Source: Polynucleobacter sp. (GTDB lineage Bacteria > Pseudomonadota > Gammaproteobacteria > Burkholderiales > Burkholderiaceae_D). Taken from it: a stretch of 64,000 bases of DNA. The stretch covers positions 1 to 64,000 of the forward strand of contig JAIPCX010000001.1 in NCBI GenBank assembly GCA_021737945.1, written 5' to 3'. Position numbers and translations under genes: made by a program. Position 1 is the stretch's first letter. The number at the start of each line of letters is the position of its first letter. The notes beneath the pieces were generated by a model. The model saw nothing but the letters and a program-made list of their open reading frames with translations. It searched no databases and was not told the origin of the DNA. Below, piece after piece: positions 1 to 8,308 of the stretch.

Positions 1-137
1 GGATCATCCCCCAGATACTCAGCCCATGAAAGTGCTAATCCACGCTCGGATAGTAGCTCGATGATTTTGGCCAGATGCTTGTCGTTACGCTTACCTGACA
101 AGATTTCGTCGCCAATGATGATGATGCCAAATGCCAT
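1..137 (-). CDS. CinA/MoaB-type molybdopterin-binding domain protein, N-terminal part (cut by window edge)
   Basis: Only the first 45 codons are inside the window. The translation starts MAFGIIIIGDEILSG and continues with KRNDKHLAKIIELLSERG, which is the typical opening of the MoCF-biosynthesis/CinA fold (the 'GDEIL.G...D.N...L...L...G' pattern). The start at 137 is the ATG that begins directly at the first beta strand. The gene follows the EI24 gene on the same strand with a short gap of 28 bases, so the two may be co-transcribed. Whether it is a full CinA or the shorter stand-alone molybdopterin-binding form cannot be decided from this fragment. Confidence 0.75.
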   Translation of the reverse strand, partial: MAFGIIIIGDEILSGKRNDKHLAKIIELLSERGLALSWAEYLGDD

Positions 138-165
138 AAAGTTCTCGTTAAAAAAAGTCAGCTAA

Positions 166-1002
166 TTAATTGATGTCGATGACGCGTGTAGGGTCCACGT
201 CAACTATCGGGATACTTCTCAGACCCGCCAGAGTATCCAGACAATAAAATTGAAACCACAAACCACTAAAAACAAAAATCAATAAGTACATCCAAATCGC
301 TGCGGCCGCAAAGATGGGAAAGAAAATAACTGAGGCCACACCACCTAGCCACAACAAGCCCGGTGCAGCGCCCAGACTGCCCGTCACTACACCAATGATC
401 AGCATGGGAAACTGCTGCTTTCGAATCAGGGTTAACTCATGTTCGTCGGCAAACGACGATAGAGCTTCATACGACATCACTCGCGCCGTCAACCATCCCC
501 ATAATAAAGGCTGTACTAAAACAGCAAACAAGGGAACCAAATTCAGCGGGAGAACAATCAACCACGCGAATAAATAAATCACAAACGACGAAAAGGATAA
601 CCACAGGCCGGCTTTGATCGATCCACCCTCACGTCGTTTCAGCTGCGGGTAAAAACGATCACCGATGTAATTGGCAATCACGGGCATGGCCATCACATTC
701 ACCAACAGCAAAGCGCTAAGCACCATCAAAGGCAGTAGCAACCACATCGCAATCAAGGGGACTAATAAAGTTCTCAACGAGGCAAGCCCTAATGAATCGA
801 GCATATCGCCAGTCCAGCGAAATAATCCGTAGTCAGAGAACCAGGCCTGCAATTGATCGATCAAGGGCTGCAGACCCAACCAGAGCGCCACACCCCACAC
901 ACCTAGCGCAACGATAAATGGCAACAAGGTCAGCAGCAGCATGCGCGGATGTAGCTGCGCCATTAGCGCACGAAAGAACGAAGTAAAAACGGTCATCGAC
1001 AT
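166..1002 (-). CDS. EI24-domain (CysZ-like) integral membrane protein
   Basis: A 278-residue very hydrophobic protein with about six membrane segments (roughly residues 20-45, 75-110, 130-165, 200-225 and 230-255). The arrangement of long hydrophobic hairpins separated by short polar loops, and the motif region YIGDRFYPQLKRREGG, fit the EI24 family that includes the sulfate permease-associated CysZ. Family members sit in the inner membrane; the substrate of this one is unknown. It is divergent from the FKBP gene at 1074, sharing a 71-base intergenic region, and precedes the CinA-like gene on the same strand. Family assignment is by overall pattern, not by a unique motif. Confidence 0.7.
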   Translation of the reverse strand: MSMTVFTSFFRALMAQLHPRMLLLTLLPFIVALGVWGVALWLGLQPLIDQLQAWFSDYGLFRWTGDMLDSLGLASLRTLLVPLIAMWLLLPLMVLSALLLVNVMAMPVIANYIGDRFYPQLKRREGGSIKAGLWLSFSSFVIYLFAWLIVLPLNLVPLFAVLVQPLLWGWLTARVMSYEALSSFADEHELTLIRKQQFPMLIIGVVTGSLGAAPGLLWLGGVASVIFFPIFAAAAIWMYLLIFVFSGLWFQFYCLDTLAGLRSIPIVDVDPTRVIDIN

Positions 1003-1073
1003 TTCCTCATGCGTGCATTATAGATTCTGGCCGGCTGTTAAAATGATGGCTGCTAATAAATCGAGGGGAAACC

Positions 1074-1430
1074 ATGTCTCAAACCACTACTGCCTCTGGC
1101 TTGCAGTATGACGATCTCACGCTAGGAAGCGGGGCCGAAGCCGTCGAAGGTGATTACGTCAGCGTTCACTACAGTGGATGGCTGCAAAATCCTGATGGCA
1201 GCGCAGGCGAACTGTTTGATTCCAGCGTAGAACGCAATGAGCCCTTTGAATTTCCGCTCGGCGCCGGCCATGTAATTAAAGGTTGGGATGAAGGCGTGCA
1301 GGGAATGAAAGTCGGCGGAAAACGCAGACTCATCATTCCGTCATCGCTGGGCTATGGTTCACGCGTTGCTGGTGGTGTTATTCCACCGGATGCAACCTTG
1401 ATTTTTGATGTCGAATTACTGTCTGTCTAA
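1074..1430 (+). CDS. FKBP-type peptidyl-prolyl cis-trans isomerase
   Basis: A complete single-domain FKBP of 118 residues without signal peptide, so cytoplasmic. The family landmarks are present in order: VHYSGWL, FDSS, the FPLGAGHVIKGWDEG block, RRLIIPSSLGYG and the C-terminal ATLIFDVELL strand. These residues line the proline-binding pocket in FKBP12-like enzymes. It would speed isomerisation of Xaa-Pro bonds during folding. A clear ribosome site (GAGGGGAAACC) precedes the ATG. It is a single-gene unit, divergent from the EI24 gene and convergent with the PHA-system gene. Confidence 0.95.
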   Translation: MSQTTTASGLQYDDLTLGSGAEAVEGDYVSVHYSGWLQNPDGSAGELFDSSVERNEPFEFPLGAGHVIKGWDEGVQGMKVGGKRRLIIPSSLGYGSRVAGGVIPPDATLIFDVELLSV

Positions 1431-1459
1431 AACGGCGCATCGTTGTTCCAACCGCTGAA

Positions 1460-1738
1460 CTACGTAGAGAACACCTTTGCCATATTTTTGGTCACTTGTT
1501 CTTCTATTTTTCGAGAGAAGCCTTTGAGCATAATCCCTAGGCTAATCTCGAGTTCAGCGCGACCTGGCGTTAACGCCAGCGTGCCAGAAAAACCCGTGCG
1601 CTTAAAACTCAGCACATCATCCTGCCACTCGGCGACCATTTCGTAATCAATGACCATTTGGTCAGCGACTTTTTGTGCCGCAGCACGCGCTTCCTCCATG
1701 GCCATTGCATGATCTTGAACGATCGTTATATCGGCCAT
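1460..1738 (-). CDS. Polyhydroxyalkanoic acid system family protein
   Basis: A 92-residue cytoplasmic protein starting MADITIVQDHAMAMEEAR and ending in a region GIMLKGFSRKIEEQV, the pattern of the small PHA-granule-region family (PF09650 type). Members are found in PHA-accumulating proteobacteria, but their biochemical role is not settled. The presence of an intracellular PHA depolymerase at 4561 in the same window supports a PHA connection. It lies 39 bases downstream of the 2-hydroxyacid dehydrogenase on the same strand, so co-transcription is possible. Confidence 0.8.
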   Translation of the reverse strand: MADITIVQDHAMAMEEARAAAQKVADQMVIDYEMVAEWQDDVLSFKRTGFSGTLALTPGRAELEISLGIMLKGFSRKIEEQVTKNMAKVFST

Positions 1739-1777
1739 CTTTTTCTCCCGCGCTGTGCAGACCTTACGGTCTTATTT

Positions 1778-2758
1778 TTAAGGCTTGAATGTTTCTGCAT
1801 TCAAGAGATTAGGTGGTCGCTTAGCCGACAAGGCAGCGATTAAATTATCGGCAGCACAATAGGCCATCGCATGACGCGTGGGCACAGATGCACTACCAAT
1901 ATGAGATGTCAACACCACATTTTTTAGCGATAAAAAATCGGGGTTAAACGCAGGCTCATTTTCAAATACATCCACACCCGCCGCCGCAATCTGACCAGCT
2001 TTAAGTGCATTAATTAATGCTGCATCATCAACGATGCCACCGCGCGCGATATTCACTAAAGTCGCAGTCGGTTTCATGAGCGCGAGCTGCTCAGCACCTA
2101 TTAAATGATGCACCGCTGGCGAATAAGGTAGCACCAAAATCACATGATCAGCGGTTCGCAATACTTCATCACGACTGAGATACTGCGCATGATTCGCTGC
2201 TATCTCTAACTCAGGCGCCAACCGAGTTCGGTTGTGATACACCACCTTCATGTTGAAACCCATGGAACGACGTGCAATCGCTTGCCCTATTCGCCCCATA
2301 CCAATCACGCCGAGTGTACTTCCATGTACATCAACACCTAAAAAATCAAGGTAGTGCGACTTCTTCCAAAGGCCCGCACGTAAATAATGCTCAGATTCAG
2401 AAACACGACGTGCAGCAGCCATCATTAATGTCCAACCAAAATCAGCGGTGGTCTCATTTAAGACATCAGGCGTATTCGTCACCATCACGCCAGCAGCAGT
2501 AGCGGCAGACACATCGATATTGTTGTAGCCAACAGCCATATTGCAGACCGCTTTCAGGCTTGGACACGCAGTAAATAATTCTGCTGTAAAGCGATGAGTG
2601 GGGTTGGCAAACACGCCCGCTTTGCCCTGCAAACGCTGCACTAACTCGGCATCGTCGTAGCCCGCGTCATCCTGATTATCTTCAACATCAAAATGCTCAG
2701 ATAAATACTGAATGACTTGCGGAAAAATTGCGCGTGTAACAAGAATTTTTGGTTTCAT
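1778..2758 (-). CDS. D-isomer 2-hydroxyacid dehydrogenase (D-glycerate/hydroxypyruvate reductase type)
   Basis: A full-length 326-residue NAD(P)-dependent dehydrogenase. The Rossmann motif is GVIGMGRIGQAIARR, and the three catalytic residues of the family are all visible: Arg in NIARGG, Glu in DVFENEP and His in LTSHIGSAS. The region GVMVTNTPDVLNETTAD is typical of the GhrB/glyoxylate-hydroxypyruvate reductase branch. It probably interconverts hydroxypyruvate or glyoxylate with D-glycerate or glycolate in the cytoplasm; exact substrate cannot be read from sequence. It is followed by the PHA-system gene and preceded, 26 bases upstream, by lutC on the same strand. Confidence 0.9.
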   Translation of the reverse strand: MKPKILVTRAIFPQVIQYLSEHFDVEDNQDDAGYDDAELVQRLQGKAGVFANPTHRFTAELFTACPSLKAVCNMAVGYNNIDVSAATAAGVMVTNTPDVLNETTADFGWTLMMAAARRVSESEHYLRAGLWKKSHYLDFLGVDVHGSTLGVIGMGRIGQAIARRSMGFNMKVVYHNRTRLAPELEIAANHAQYLSRDEVLRTADHVILVLPYSPAVHHLIGAEQLALMKPTATLVNIARGGIVDDAALINALKAGQIAAAGVDVFENEPAFNPDFLSLKNVVLTSHIGSASVPTRHAMAYCAADNLIAALSAKRPPNLLNAETFKP

Positions 2759-2784
2759 TGAGATCGTCTAAGCACAACTTAAAT

Positions 2785-3447
2785 TCAGTTATCTCGTACT
2801 AATATCAGATGCACTCGATACGGTCCATGTGCACCAAGCACGATGGTCTGTTCAATATCACCCGTACGCGAGGGGCCAGAAATGAAATTCGTCGCACGCG
2901 GTAATTCACCTCGTTCTTTTTTTGCGAGATCAAAGGCATCTTCAATCGAACGAAGGATACGCGACGTGGGCACCAAAACGATATGTGTTTCTGGCAGTAA
3001 GGCTGCGGACGCGTAGGTTTGCGCACCTGAGAGCAGCATCAGCGTACCGGTCTCGGCAACAGCGCAGAAACAGCTAGTGATGCCCACCATGTCTTCATTG
3101 ATTGGGGGACGAAATTCAACGTGCAAACCGGATTCATTCCATGGAATGTCGGACAAGGTTTCCCAAGCGATTGCTGATCGGGCTACGCCTATGCTATCTA
3201 GATAGCGTGCGACGGCAGCAGGCGCATCACTCAGCGTCGCTATTTCATCTACCGTTTGCGAGGTGCGCTCGGCTTGAGTACGAAATCGATGAACTAAATC
3301 GGTACCGATGTCAGGTTGTGGGCCAGCATGACTTGAGGCGAGATATTTTTGAACCTCATCAAATTCGGCGGCGCTAGGCTCGGGCGGGCGCTGCTGAGCT
3401 TTACGAATCCGACCAAAAATAGCCGCGCGGGCTGCAGATGTATCCAT
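2785..3447 (-). CDS. lutC: LutC/YkgG-type lactate utilisation protein
   Basis: A 220-residue protein of the LUD (lactate utilisation) domain family. Recognisable parts are the N-terminal ARAAIFGRIRKAQ helix, the central GITSCFCAVAETGTL segment and the C-terminal FISGPSRTGDIEQTIVLGAHGP block, which in LutC proteins is the conserved ISGPS.T.DIE..L..G.HGP signature. LutC normally works with the iron-sulfur proteins LutA and LutB to oxidise L-lactate. Neither lutA nor lutB is next to it: the upstream neighbour is ferredoxin on the other strand and the downstream one is a 2-hydroxyacid dehydrogenase. The partners may be elsewhere, or the protein may act alone. Confidence 0.9.
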   Translation of the reverse strand: MDTSAARAAIFGRIRKAQQRPPEPSAAEFDEVQKYLASSHAGPQPDIGTDLVHRFRTQAERTSQTVDEIATLSDAPAAVARYLDSIGVARSAIAWETLSDIPWNESGLHVEFRPPINEDMVGITSCFCAVAETGTLMLLSGAQTYASAALLPETHIVLVPTSRILRSIEDAFDLAKKERGELPRATNFISGPSRTGDIEQTIVLGAHGPYRVHLILVRDN

Positions 3448-3765
3448 GATGTCCTCTTATGTAGTAGTTTGATTCTATCTCAGCAACCCCAAGCACAGCG
3501 CCTGCTATGCGTGAGTAAATTTTAGGCCGTGAGCCCAAAATAATTCACCACCAGAGGCCAGAAGACCGCTTTTATAACAGGGACATGAGTGATTTAATTT
3601 ATTTGCTTATTCAAAAACCATCTAAACCGGGTTTGTAGAGCAAGGTAGTTTGTCTTAAAATACAAAGCTTTGCGATTCAAGCCGTGAATCTGGTAAGGCG
3701 CCACGCAGTCTGAAGATCAAGAGCGCTTTGCCATAATTTCAAAAATAGATACAGATAGGATTTTT
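3448..3765. other. Intergenic region between lutC and fdxA
   Basis: A 318-base divergent intergenic stretch. I see no convincing ORF. An inverted repeat with 6-base arms, GATTCA and TGAATC, lies at 3674-3690, and an AT-rich stretch with CATAAT at about 3732 could be a -10 box for fdxA. Neither is strong. The region presumably holds the promoters of both flanking genes. Confidence 0.4.
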
Positions 3766-4089
3766 ATGACTCACGTTGTAACCGAATCGTGCATTCGCTG
3801 CCGTTACACCGACTGCGTGGATGTTTGCCCGGTTGATTGTTTTCGCGAAGGCCCGAATTTTCTGGCGATTGATCCTGATGAGTGCATAGACTGCGCGGTA
3901 TGTGTGGCTGAATGCCCTGTTAACGCAATTTTTGCGGAAGAAGATGTGCCTTCTGATCAGCAGCAGTTCATCAAAATGAATGTTGAGCTCGCGCGCAAAT
4001 GGCCCTCAATCACCAAGTCAAAAGCGCCGCTTGCAGAAGCCGATACTTGGAAAGATACGAAAGACAAACTCGAGTATCTGGAACGCTAG
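3766..4089 (+). CDS. fdxA: 7Fe ferredoxin FdxA
   Basis: A 107-residue ferredoxin, the standard length of the FdxA family. The N-terminal half carries the cysteines of the 3Fe-4S site (CIRCRYTDCVDVCPVDC) and the second half the 4Fe-4S motif CIDCAVCVAECP. The long C-terminal tail after residue 60 is typical for this subfamily. It is a soluble low-potential electron carrier. AGGA lies 8 bases before the ATG. A strong intrinsic terminator follows at 4125, so this is a single-gene transcript. Confidence 0.95.
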   Translation: MTHVVTESCIRCRYTDCVDVCPVDCFREGPNFLAIDPDECIDCAVCVAECPVNAIFAEEDVPSDQQQFIKMNVELARKWPSITKSKAPLAEADTWKDTKDKLEYLER

Positions 4090-4124
4090 TCTTTGAGCAG
4101 CACCACCCTGCATCAGGTTCTATT

Positions 4125-4154
4125 AACCCCGGCTCCCGCCGGGGTTGTTGTTTT
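4125..4154 (+). terminator. Intrinsic terminator of fdxA
   Basis: A perfect 9-base stem, AACCCCGGC paired with GCCGGGGTT around a TCCC loop, is followed by GTTGTTTT. It begins 35 bases after the fdxA stop codon. Confidence 0.85.
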
Positions 4155-4560
4155 AATCGGCATCTCCCTACACCCTAAAAATGCCGATCCCGAGATTATC
4201 TTGTGTTGAACTAACAAGCCTTTTTCACATAATCGAATCAATATTACTAAAATAAAAATATTCGATGCACTGATGGGCTCTTATCTCGCTGCGCTCCCAA
4301 GAAAATTGTCAATTATTCATAAAAGACTGGCTTTTACACTCAAAAAGGCAGGACTGTTCTGGGGCTAATCTTGTGTGCTATCGTTCTTCAGAGTAATGTC
4401 AGTGAGCACTTGCGCAGCTAGTTAAGCTTAATGCAGCAAGCTGCCATCAGCCTTTGATTGAAATTAGGCTTGGTCGTGACTATCTTTCAATTTTGCATTT
4501 GCTGCATTGCGGAATTTATCGATTGGCGTCACAATTCAGCGTCGTGAATAAGAGGTCATC
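4155..4560. other. Intergenic region upstream of the PHA depolymerase
   Basis: About 400 AT-rich bases with no supported ORF. It should contain the phaZ promoter, but I cannot name a clear -35/-10 pair. A ribosome site (AGAGGTCATC) stands directly before the phaZ ATG. Confidence 0.4.
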
Positions 4561-5790
4561 ATGCTCTATCAAATGCACGAAATGAACCGAACCCTATTAA
4601 GTCCCCTGATTCAGTGGGCCGAGGCTTCGTCCAAGTTATTTACCAATCCCGTATCCCCCTTTGCTCATACCCCCTTTGCCCAGCGCATAGCGGCAGGGTA
4701 TGAACTCATGTTCAGGCTCGGCAAGGACTACGAAAAACCCACATTTGGAATCACCTCAGTAGACATCGACGGACAGCGCGTTTCGGTGATTGAAGAAATC
4801 GAACTTGAAAAACCTTTTTGTAAGCTGCTCCACTTCCGCAAAGAGAGTCGAAACAGTAAGCAAACAAAGCAACCGAAAATTTTGCTGGTAGCACCACTCT
4901 CGGGTCATCACGCCACGCTACTTCGCGACACGGTAAATACACTGTTGCCTGAGCATGATGTCTACATCACCGATTGGACCGATGCGCGTATGGTGGCTTT
5001 AGAGCATGGTGCTTTTCATCTGCATGATTATGTCTATTACGTACAAGATTTTATTCGCCACCTTGGCCCGAATTTGAATGTCATTTCGGTATGTCAGCCA
5101 ACGGTGCCAGTTCTGGCAGCCATATCACTCATGGCTAGCAACAAGGAACCCAATCTTCCCAAAACTATGGTGATGATGGGTGGCCCTATTGATCCACGTA
5201 AAACACCTACACAGGTGAATGATCTCGCCACCAACAAGCCCTTCTCGTGGTTCGAGAATAATGTGATCTATAGCGTGCCACCTAACTATCCGGGTTATGG
5301 CCGTCGTGTTTACCCTGGGTTTTTGCAACATGCTGGATTTGTCGCGATGAATCCTAAGCGACACGCGCAAAGTCACTGGGAGTTTTACCTGCACTTGCGT
5401 GAAGGTGATAACGAATCTGCTGAAGAACATCGTAAATTTTATGATGAGTACAATGCCGTCCTCGATATGCCCGCAGAGTACTACCTTGAAACCATCAAAA
5501 CCGTATTTCAAGATCACGCACTACCGTTGGGTACGTGGGAAGTCGAAGGCCAACTCGTTCGTCCGCAAGATATCAAAGACGTTGCTCTACTCACCATTGA
5601 AGGTGAATTAGATGACATCTCTGGTTTGGGTCAAACTCGCGCTGCGCATGAATTGTGTGCGCACATTCCCAAAGAAATGAAGCAGCATTTCACTGCGCCG
5701 AAATGCGGCCACTATGGAATTTTTTCTGGTCGTCGCTGGCGCGAGGTGATTGCTCCAAAAATTGGTGAATTCATCCGCGCTCATCACTAA
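4561..5790 (+). CDS. phaZ: Intracellular polyhydroxyalkanoate depolymerase
   Basis: A 409-residue alpha/beta-hydrolase of the intracellular (n)PHA-granule depolymerase family. The hallmark is a cysteine nucleophile where most hydrolases use serine: the motif is ISVCQPTVP with Cys178. The motif ITDWTDAR and the C-terminal CGHYGIFSGRRWR, with the catalytic His, are also typical; the acidic member is probably in the TIEGELDDISG segment. No signal peptide is seen, in line with action on granules in the cytoplasm, releasing hydroxyacid units from stored PHB. It has its own terminator at 5819. The phaCAB genes are not in the window. Confidence 0.95.
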   Translation: MLYQMHEMNRTLLSPLIQWAEASSKLFTNPVSPFAHTPFAQRIAAGYELMFRLGKDYEKPTFGITSVDIDGQRVSVIEEIELEKPFCKLLHFRKESRNSKQTKQPKILLVAPLSGHHATLLRDTVNTLLPEHDVYITDWTDARMVALEHGAFHLHDYVYYVQDFIRHLGPNLNVISVCQPTVPVLAAISLMASNKEPNLPKTMVMMGGPIDPRKTPTQVNDLATNKPFSWFENNVIYSVPPNYPGYGRRVYPGFLQHAGFVAMNPKRHAQSHWEFYLHLREGDNESAEEHRKFYDEYNAVLDMPAEYYLETIKTVFQDHALPLGTWEVEGQLVRPQDIKDVALLTIEGELDDISGLGQTRAAHELCAHIPKEMKQHFTAPKCGHYGIFSGRRWREVIAPKIGEFIRAHH

Positions 5791-5818
5791 TCAGTTTTCA
5801 TTGATTAGTCACTGACTA

Positions 5819-5853
5819 TAACAAAGACCGCCTGAGGGCGGTCTTTGTTATTT
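5819..5853 (+). terminator. Intrinsic terminator of phaZ
   Basis: A perfect 14-base stem (TAACAAAGACCGCC with its complement GGCGGTCTTTGTTA) around a TGAG loop, ending in TTATTTT. It lies 28 bases past the phaZ stop. Confidence 0.9.
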
Positions 5854-5910
5854 TGCGGATTGACATTGATGCTGGCGAGCTGCCAGCGAAATGCCGGATA
5901 ATGCATAGCT

Positions 5911-6600
5911 ATGCGCGACCCTGCCCGCTCACTTGCCGATCAGATTGAAGATCTACTGCCACAAACTCAGTGTACGAAATGTGGCTATCCTGCTTGTCGT
6001 CCCTATGCAGAAGCCATCGCCGAGGGCGCAGCAAACTACAATCAATGCCCACCCGGTGGCGCAGAAGGCATCGCGCGTTTAGCGGCATTACTTGGGAAAC
6101 CGATCATCGCATTAAATCCGGTCAATGGCATTGAGCGAGAACGCCCGGTCGCCTTCATCGATGAAGCTGCTTGCATAGGCTGCACATTATGTATTCAAGC
6201 CTGCCCCGTGGATGCGATTGCGGGAGCTGCCAAGCAAATGCACACAGTGATTCCCGAACTGTGTACCGGTTGCGATTTATGCGTTGCACCCTGCCCGGTC
6301 GATTGCATTGCTATGATTCCCATCACAGAAAATAAAACAGGATGGCATGCCTGGTCAGCAGATCAAGCCGACGCAGCACGTCAGCGCTTTCATCAGCGTG
6401 AGCGACGACTACGCATAGAAAAAGAAGAACAAGATGCGCGACTCGCTGCCAAGGCAGCCGCAAAATTAAATGAAGTGAACAACGAATCTGCTCTCAGCCC
6501 GGAAGAATTAGCAGAAAAAAATCGTAAACGCGCAATCATTGAAGCCGCCATCGAACGTGCCCGCTTACAAAAAGCCGCTCAGGAACAGAAAAAATCATGA
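5911..6600 (+). CDS. rnfB: RnfB-type iron-sulfur electron-transfer protein
   Basis: A 229-residue protein with an N-terminal Fe-S domain ([19 protein letters not shown], then NQCPPGG) followed by two ferredoxin-like 4Fe-4S motifs, [16 protein letters not shown] and [16 protein letters not shown]. This is the RnfB layout, but the N-terminal membrane helix of complete Rnf complexes is missing and no rnfA, C, D, G or E is nearby. The C-terminal 70 residues form a charged, probably coiled-coil tail rich in Lys, Glu and Ala. It overlaps nth by four bases (ATGA), so the pair is translationally coupled. This solitary rnfB-nth pair suggests a soluble ferredoxin role, perhaps in Fe-S supply or electron delivery; that is inference. 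Confidence 0.85.
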   Translation: MRDPARSLADQIEDLLPQTQCTKCGYPACRPYAEAIAEGAANYNQCPPGGAEGIARLAALLGKPIIALNPVNGIERERPVAFIDEAACIGCTLCIQACPVDAIAGAAKQMHTVIPELCTGCDLCVAPCPVDCIAMIPITENKTGWHAWSADQADAARQRFHQRERRLRIEKEEQDARLAAKAAAKLNEVNNESALSPEELAEKNRKRAIIEAAIERARLQKAAQEQKKS

Positions 6601-7247
6601 ACGCGGAAAAGCGCAAACAAATCTTCGAACGCTTGAAGACAGCCAATCCCAATCCCACTACTGAGCTGGAATACACCACACCTTTTGAGCTGTTGATCGC
6701 CGTAATATTGTCGGCGCAGGCAACTGATGTGTCCGTCAATAAAGCGACACGAAAACTTTACATCGTTGCTAACACGCCAGAAAAAATTTTTGCCTTAGGC
6801 GTAGATGGCTTGATACCGTATGTGCAAACGATAGGCCTGTATCGCAACAAAGCAAAAAATGTGATCGATACATGTCGCCTGCTACTCGAACATCATCACG
6901 GTGAAGTGCCACGAGATCGCGAATCACTACAAGCTTTACCGGGTGTGGGACGTAAGACTGCAAACGTCGTTCTCAACACCGCATTCGGCCAGCCCGCTAT
7001 GGCGGTTGATACACATATTTTTCGTGTCTCCAATCGAACTGGCCTGGCTCCCGGTAAGAACGTTGATATCGTTGAACAAAAGCTGATGAAGTTCGTGCCG
7101 CCCGAGTATTTGCTGGATGCACATCACTGGCTTATCTTGCATGGACGATATACCTGCCTTGCACGAACACCGCAGTGCTGGAATTGCCCGATCGCTGACT
7201 TATGCGAATTCAAAACCAAAACACGTATGCCTGAAAAAGGGATCTGA
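6597..7247 (+). CDS. nth: Endonuclease III (DNA glycosylase/AP lyase)
   Basis: A 216-residue base-excision repair enzyme. The helix-hairpin-helix motif LPGVGRKTA contains Lys120, and VDTHIFR contains Asp138; both residues match the catalytic numbering of the E. coli enzyme exactly. The C-terminal 4Fe-4S loop has the C-x6-C-x2-C-x5-C spacing ([17 protein letters not shown]). It removes oxidised pyrimidines and nicks abasic sites. Its start codon overlaps the rnfB stop, and the GDT1-family gene follows 7 bases later. Confidence 0.97.
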   Translation: MNAEKRKQIFERLKTANPNPTTELEYTTPFELLIAVILSAQATDVSVNKATRKLYIVANTPEKIFALGVDGLIPYVQTIGLYRNKAKNVIDTCRLLLEHHHGEVPRDRESLQALPGVGRKTANVVLNTAFGQPAMAVDTHIFRVSNRTGLAPGKNVDIVEQKLMKFVPPEYLLDAHHWLILHGRYTCLARTPQCWNCPIADLCEFKTKTRMPEKGI

Positions 7248-7254
7248 CAGATTA

Positions 7255-7824
7255 ATGGAAGCATTTATCAACACAGCCGCCGTGGTCGCCTTAGGTGAAA
7301 TGGGTGACAAGACCCAAGTACTCGCTTTGTTACTAGCGGTTCGCTATCAGCGTACTTTACCTATTCTTCTTGGCATCTTAATCGCCACACTACTTACCAT
7401 GAGCGTGACCGCACTGGTGGGGACAACCTTTTCCAGCCTGATTCCAGACTCTATCCTTCGTTGGTTATTGGTAGTGATGTTTTTGGGCATCGCTATCTGG
7501 ACACTCATTCCCGAAGATGACGATGATGATGATGATTTACCACTCAAGTCATCAGTCAGTCTGATTTTTACAGCTTTCCTTACTTTTTTATTCGCCGAGC
7601 TTGGCGATAAATCGCAGATCGCGACCCTCATCATGGCCGCTAAGTATGGCGATTTCACGAGCGTGATGGCGGGATCAACTGTCGGGGAAATGCTAGCGAT
7701 CACTCCCGCTGTCCTATTAGGTAAAACAACCGCCCAGTGGATCCCGTTAGCGTGGATACGCATCGCTGCGGCAGCTATCTTTGCAGCGATGGGTGTTTGG
7801 ATACTGATCGTTGGATTAGGATAA
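7255..7824 (+). CDS. GDT1/TMEM165-family cation (Ca2+/Mn2+) transporter
   Basis: A 189-residue membrane protein made of two similar halves of three membrane helices. Each half carries the family motif E-x-G-D-K-(T/S): EMGDKTQ at residue 15 and ELGDKSQ in the second half. Between them is a cytoplasmic acidic loop with a run of seven aspartates. Bacterial relatives such as MneA export manganese, so Mn2+ or Ca2+ efflux is likely. I chose the ATG at 7255 because the first helix starts at once after it. An upstream in-frame ATG would overlap nth by over 130 bases. No Mn riboswitch can fit in the 7-base gap to nth. Confidence 0.9.
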   Translation: MEAFINTAAVVALGEMGDKTQVLALLLAVRYQRTLPILLGILIATLLTMSVTALVGTTFSSLIPDSILRWLLVVMFLGIAIWTLIPEDDDDDDDLPLKSSVSLIFTAFLTFLFAELGDKSQIATLIMAAKYGDFTSVMAGSTVGEMLAITPAVLLGKTTAQWIPLAWIRIAAAAIFAAMGVWILIVGLG

Positions 7825-7830
7825 TCAAGC

Positions 7831-8262
7831 ATGTTTAATCCAAGTAAAGACGAGGTACGACTTTTTTTTTGTGAGACCTGGAAAAAATCAGTGTCGGGTG
7901 CGGTGCTAACCCCCTTGGAAGCCATTGCATGCGACTGGATACAACAGCATCCAGAATATGAACACGACTTAACTGATAACGAACACGCCTTAGCGGCTGA
8001 CTATGATGCAGCAAAAGGGAAATCAAATCCCTTTCTTCATCTCTCCATGCATCTGTCGATTGCGGAACAAGTATCGGTGGATCAGCCTTCCGGCATAAGA
8101 GCAGCGTATGAAACATTGGCTATTAAGCTAGCTTCCGAACATGAAGCGCATCACCAGATCATGGAGTGTCTGGGTGAAATGCTCTGGACTTCACAACGCA
8201 ATGGCACTCCACCGGATGGTTTAGCCTATATTGAATGCATCAAACGACGAGCGCACGCATAA
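7831..8262 (+). CDS. DUF1841 family protein
   Basis: A 143-residue cytoplasmic protein with the conserved start MFNPSKDEVRLFF and the central block NPFLHLSMHLSIAEQ, followed by HHQIMECLGEMLW. These are marks of the DUF1841 family, common in beta- and gammaproteobacteria and of unknown function. The several conserved histidines suggest metal binding, but that is inference. It is the last gene of the rnfB-nth-GDT1 run, 6 bases after the transporter, and its stop codon lies inside the arm of a strong bidirectional terminator. Confidence 0.85.
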   Translation: MFNPSKDEVRLFFCETWKKSVSGAVLTPLEAIACDWIQQHPEYEHDLTDNEHALAADYDAAKGKSNPFLHLSMHLSIAEQVSVDQPSGIRAAYETLAIKLASEHEAHHQIMECLGEMLWTSQRNGTPPDGLAYIECIKRRAHA

Positions 8263-8299
8263 AAAAAACCGCAGCAAGCTGCGGTTTTTTTTATGCGTG
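8254..8299. terminator. Perfect 21-bp bidirectional terminator
   Basis: A perfect inverted repeat with 21-base arms (8254-8274 and 8279-8299) around a CAAG loop. The arms contain CCGCAG next to an eight-A run, so the transcript ends in a hairpin with a U-run in either direction. It serves the convergent DUF1841 gene and cytochrome gene, and it overlaps the DUF1841 stop codon. Confidence 0.92.
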
Positions 8300-8308
8300 A
8301 TGCACTAA

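Noticed and set aside
7347-7925. A 192-codon antisense frame across the GDT1-family gene
   Set aside because: Overlaps two real genes; its Ser run is just the complement of the Asp-rich acidic loop.
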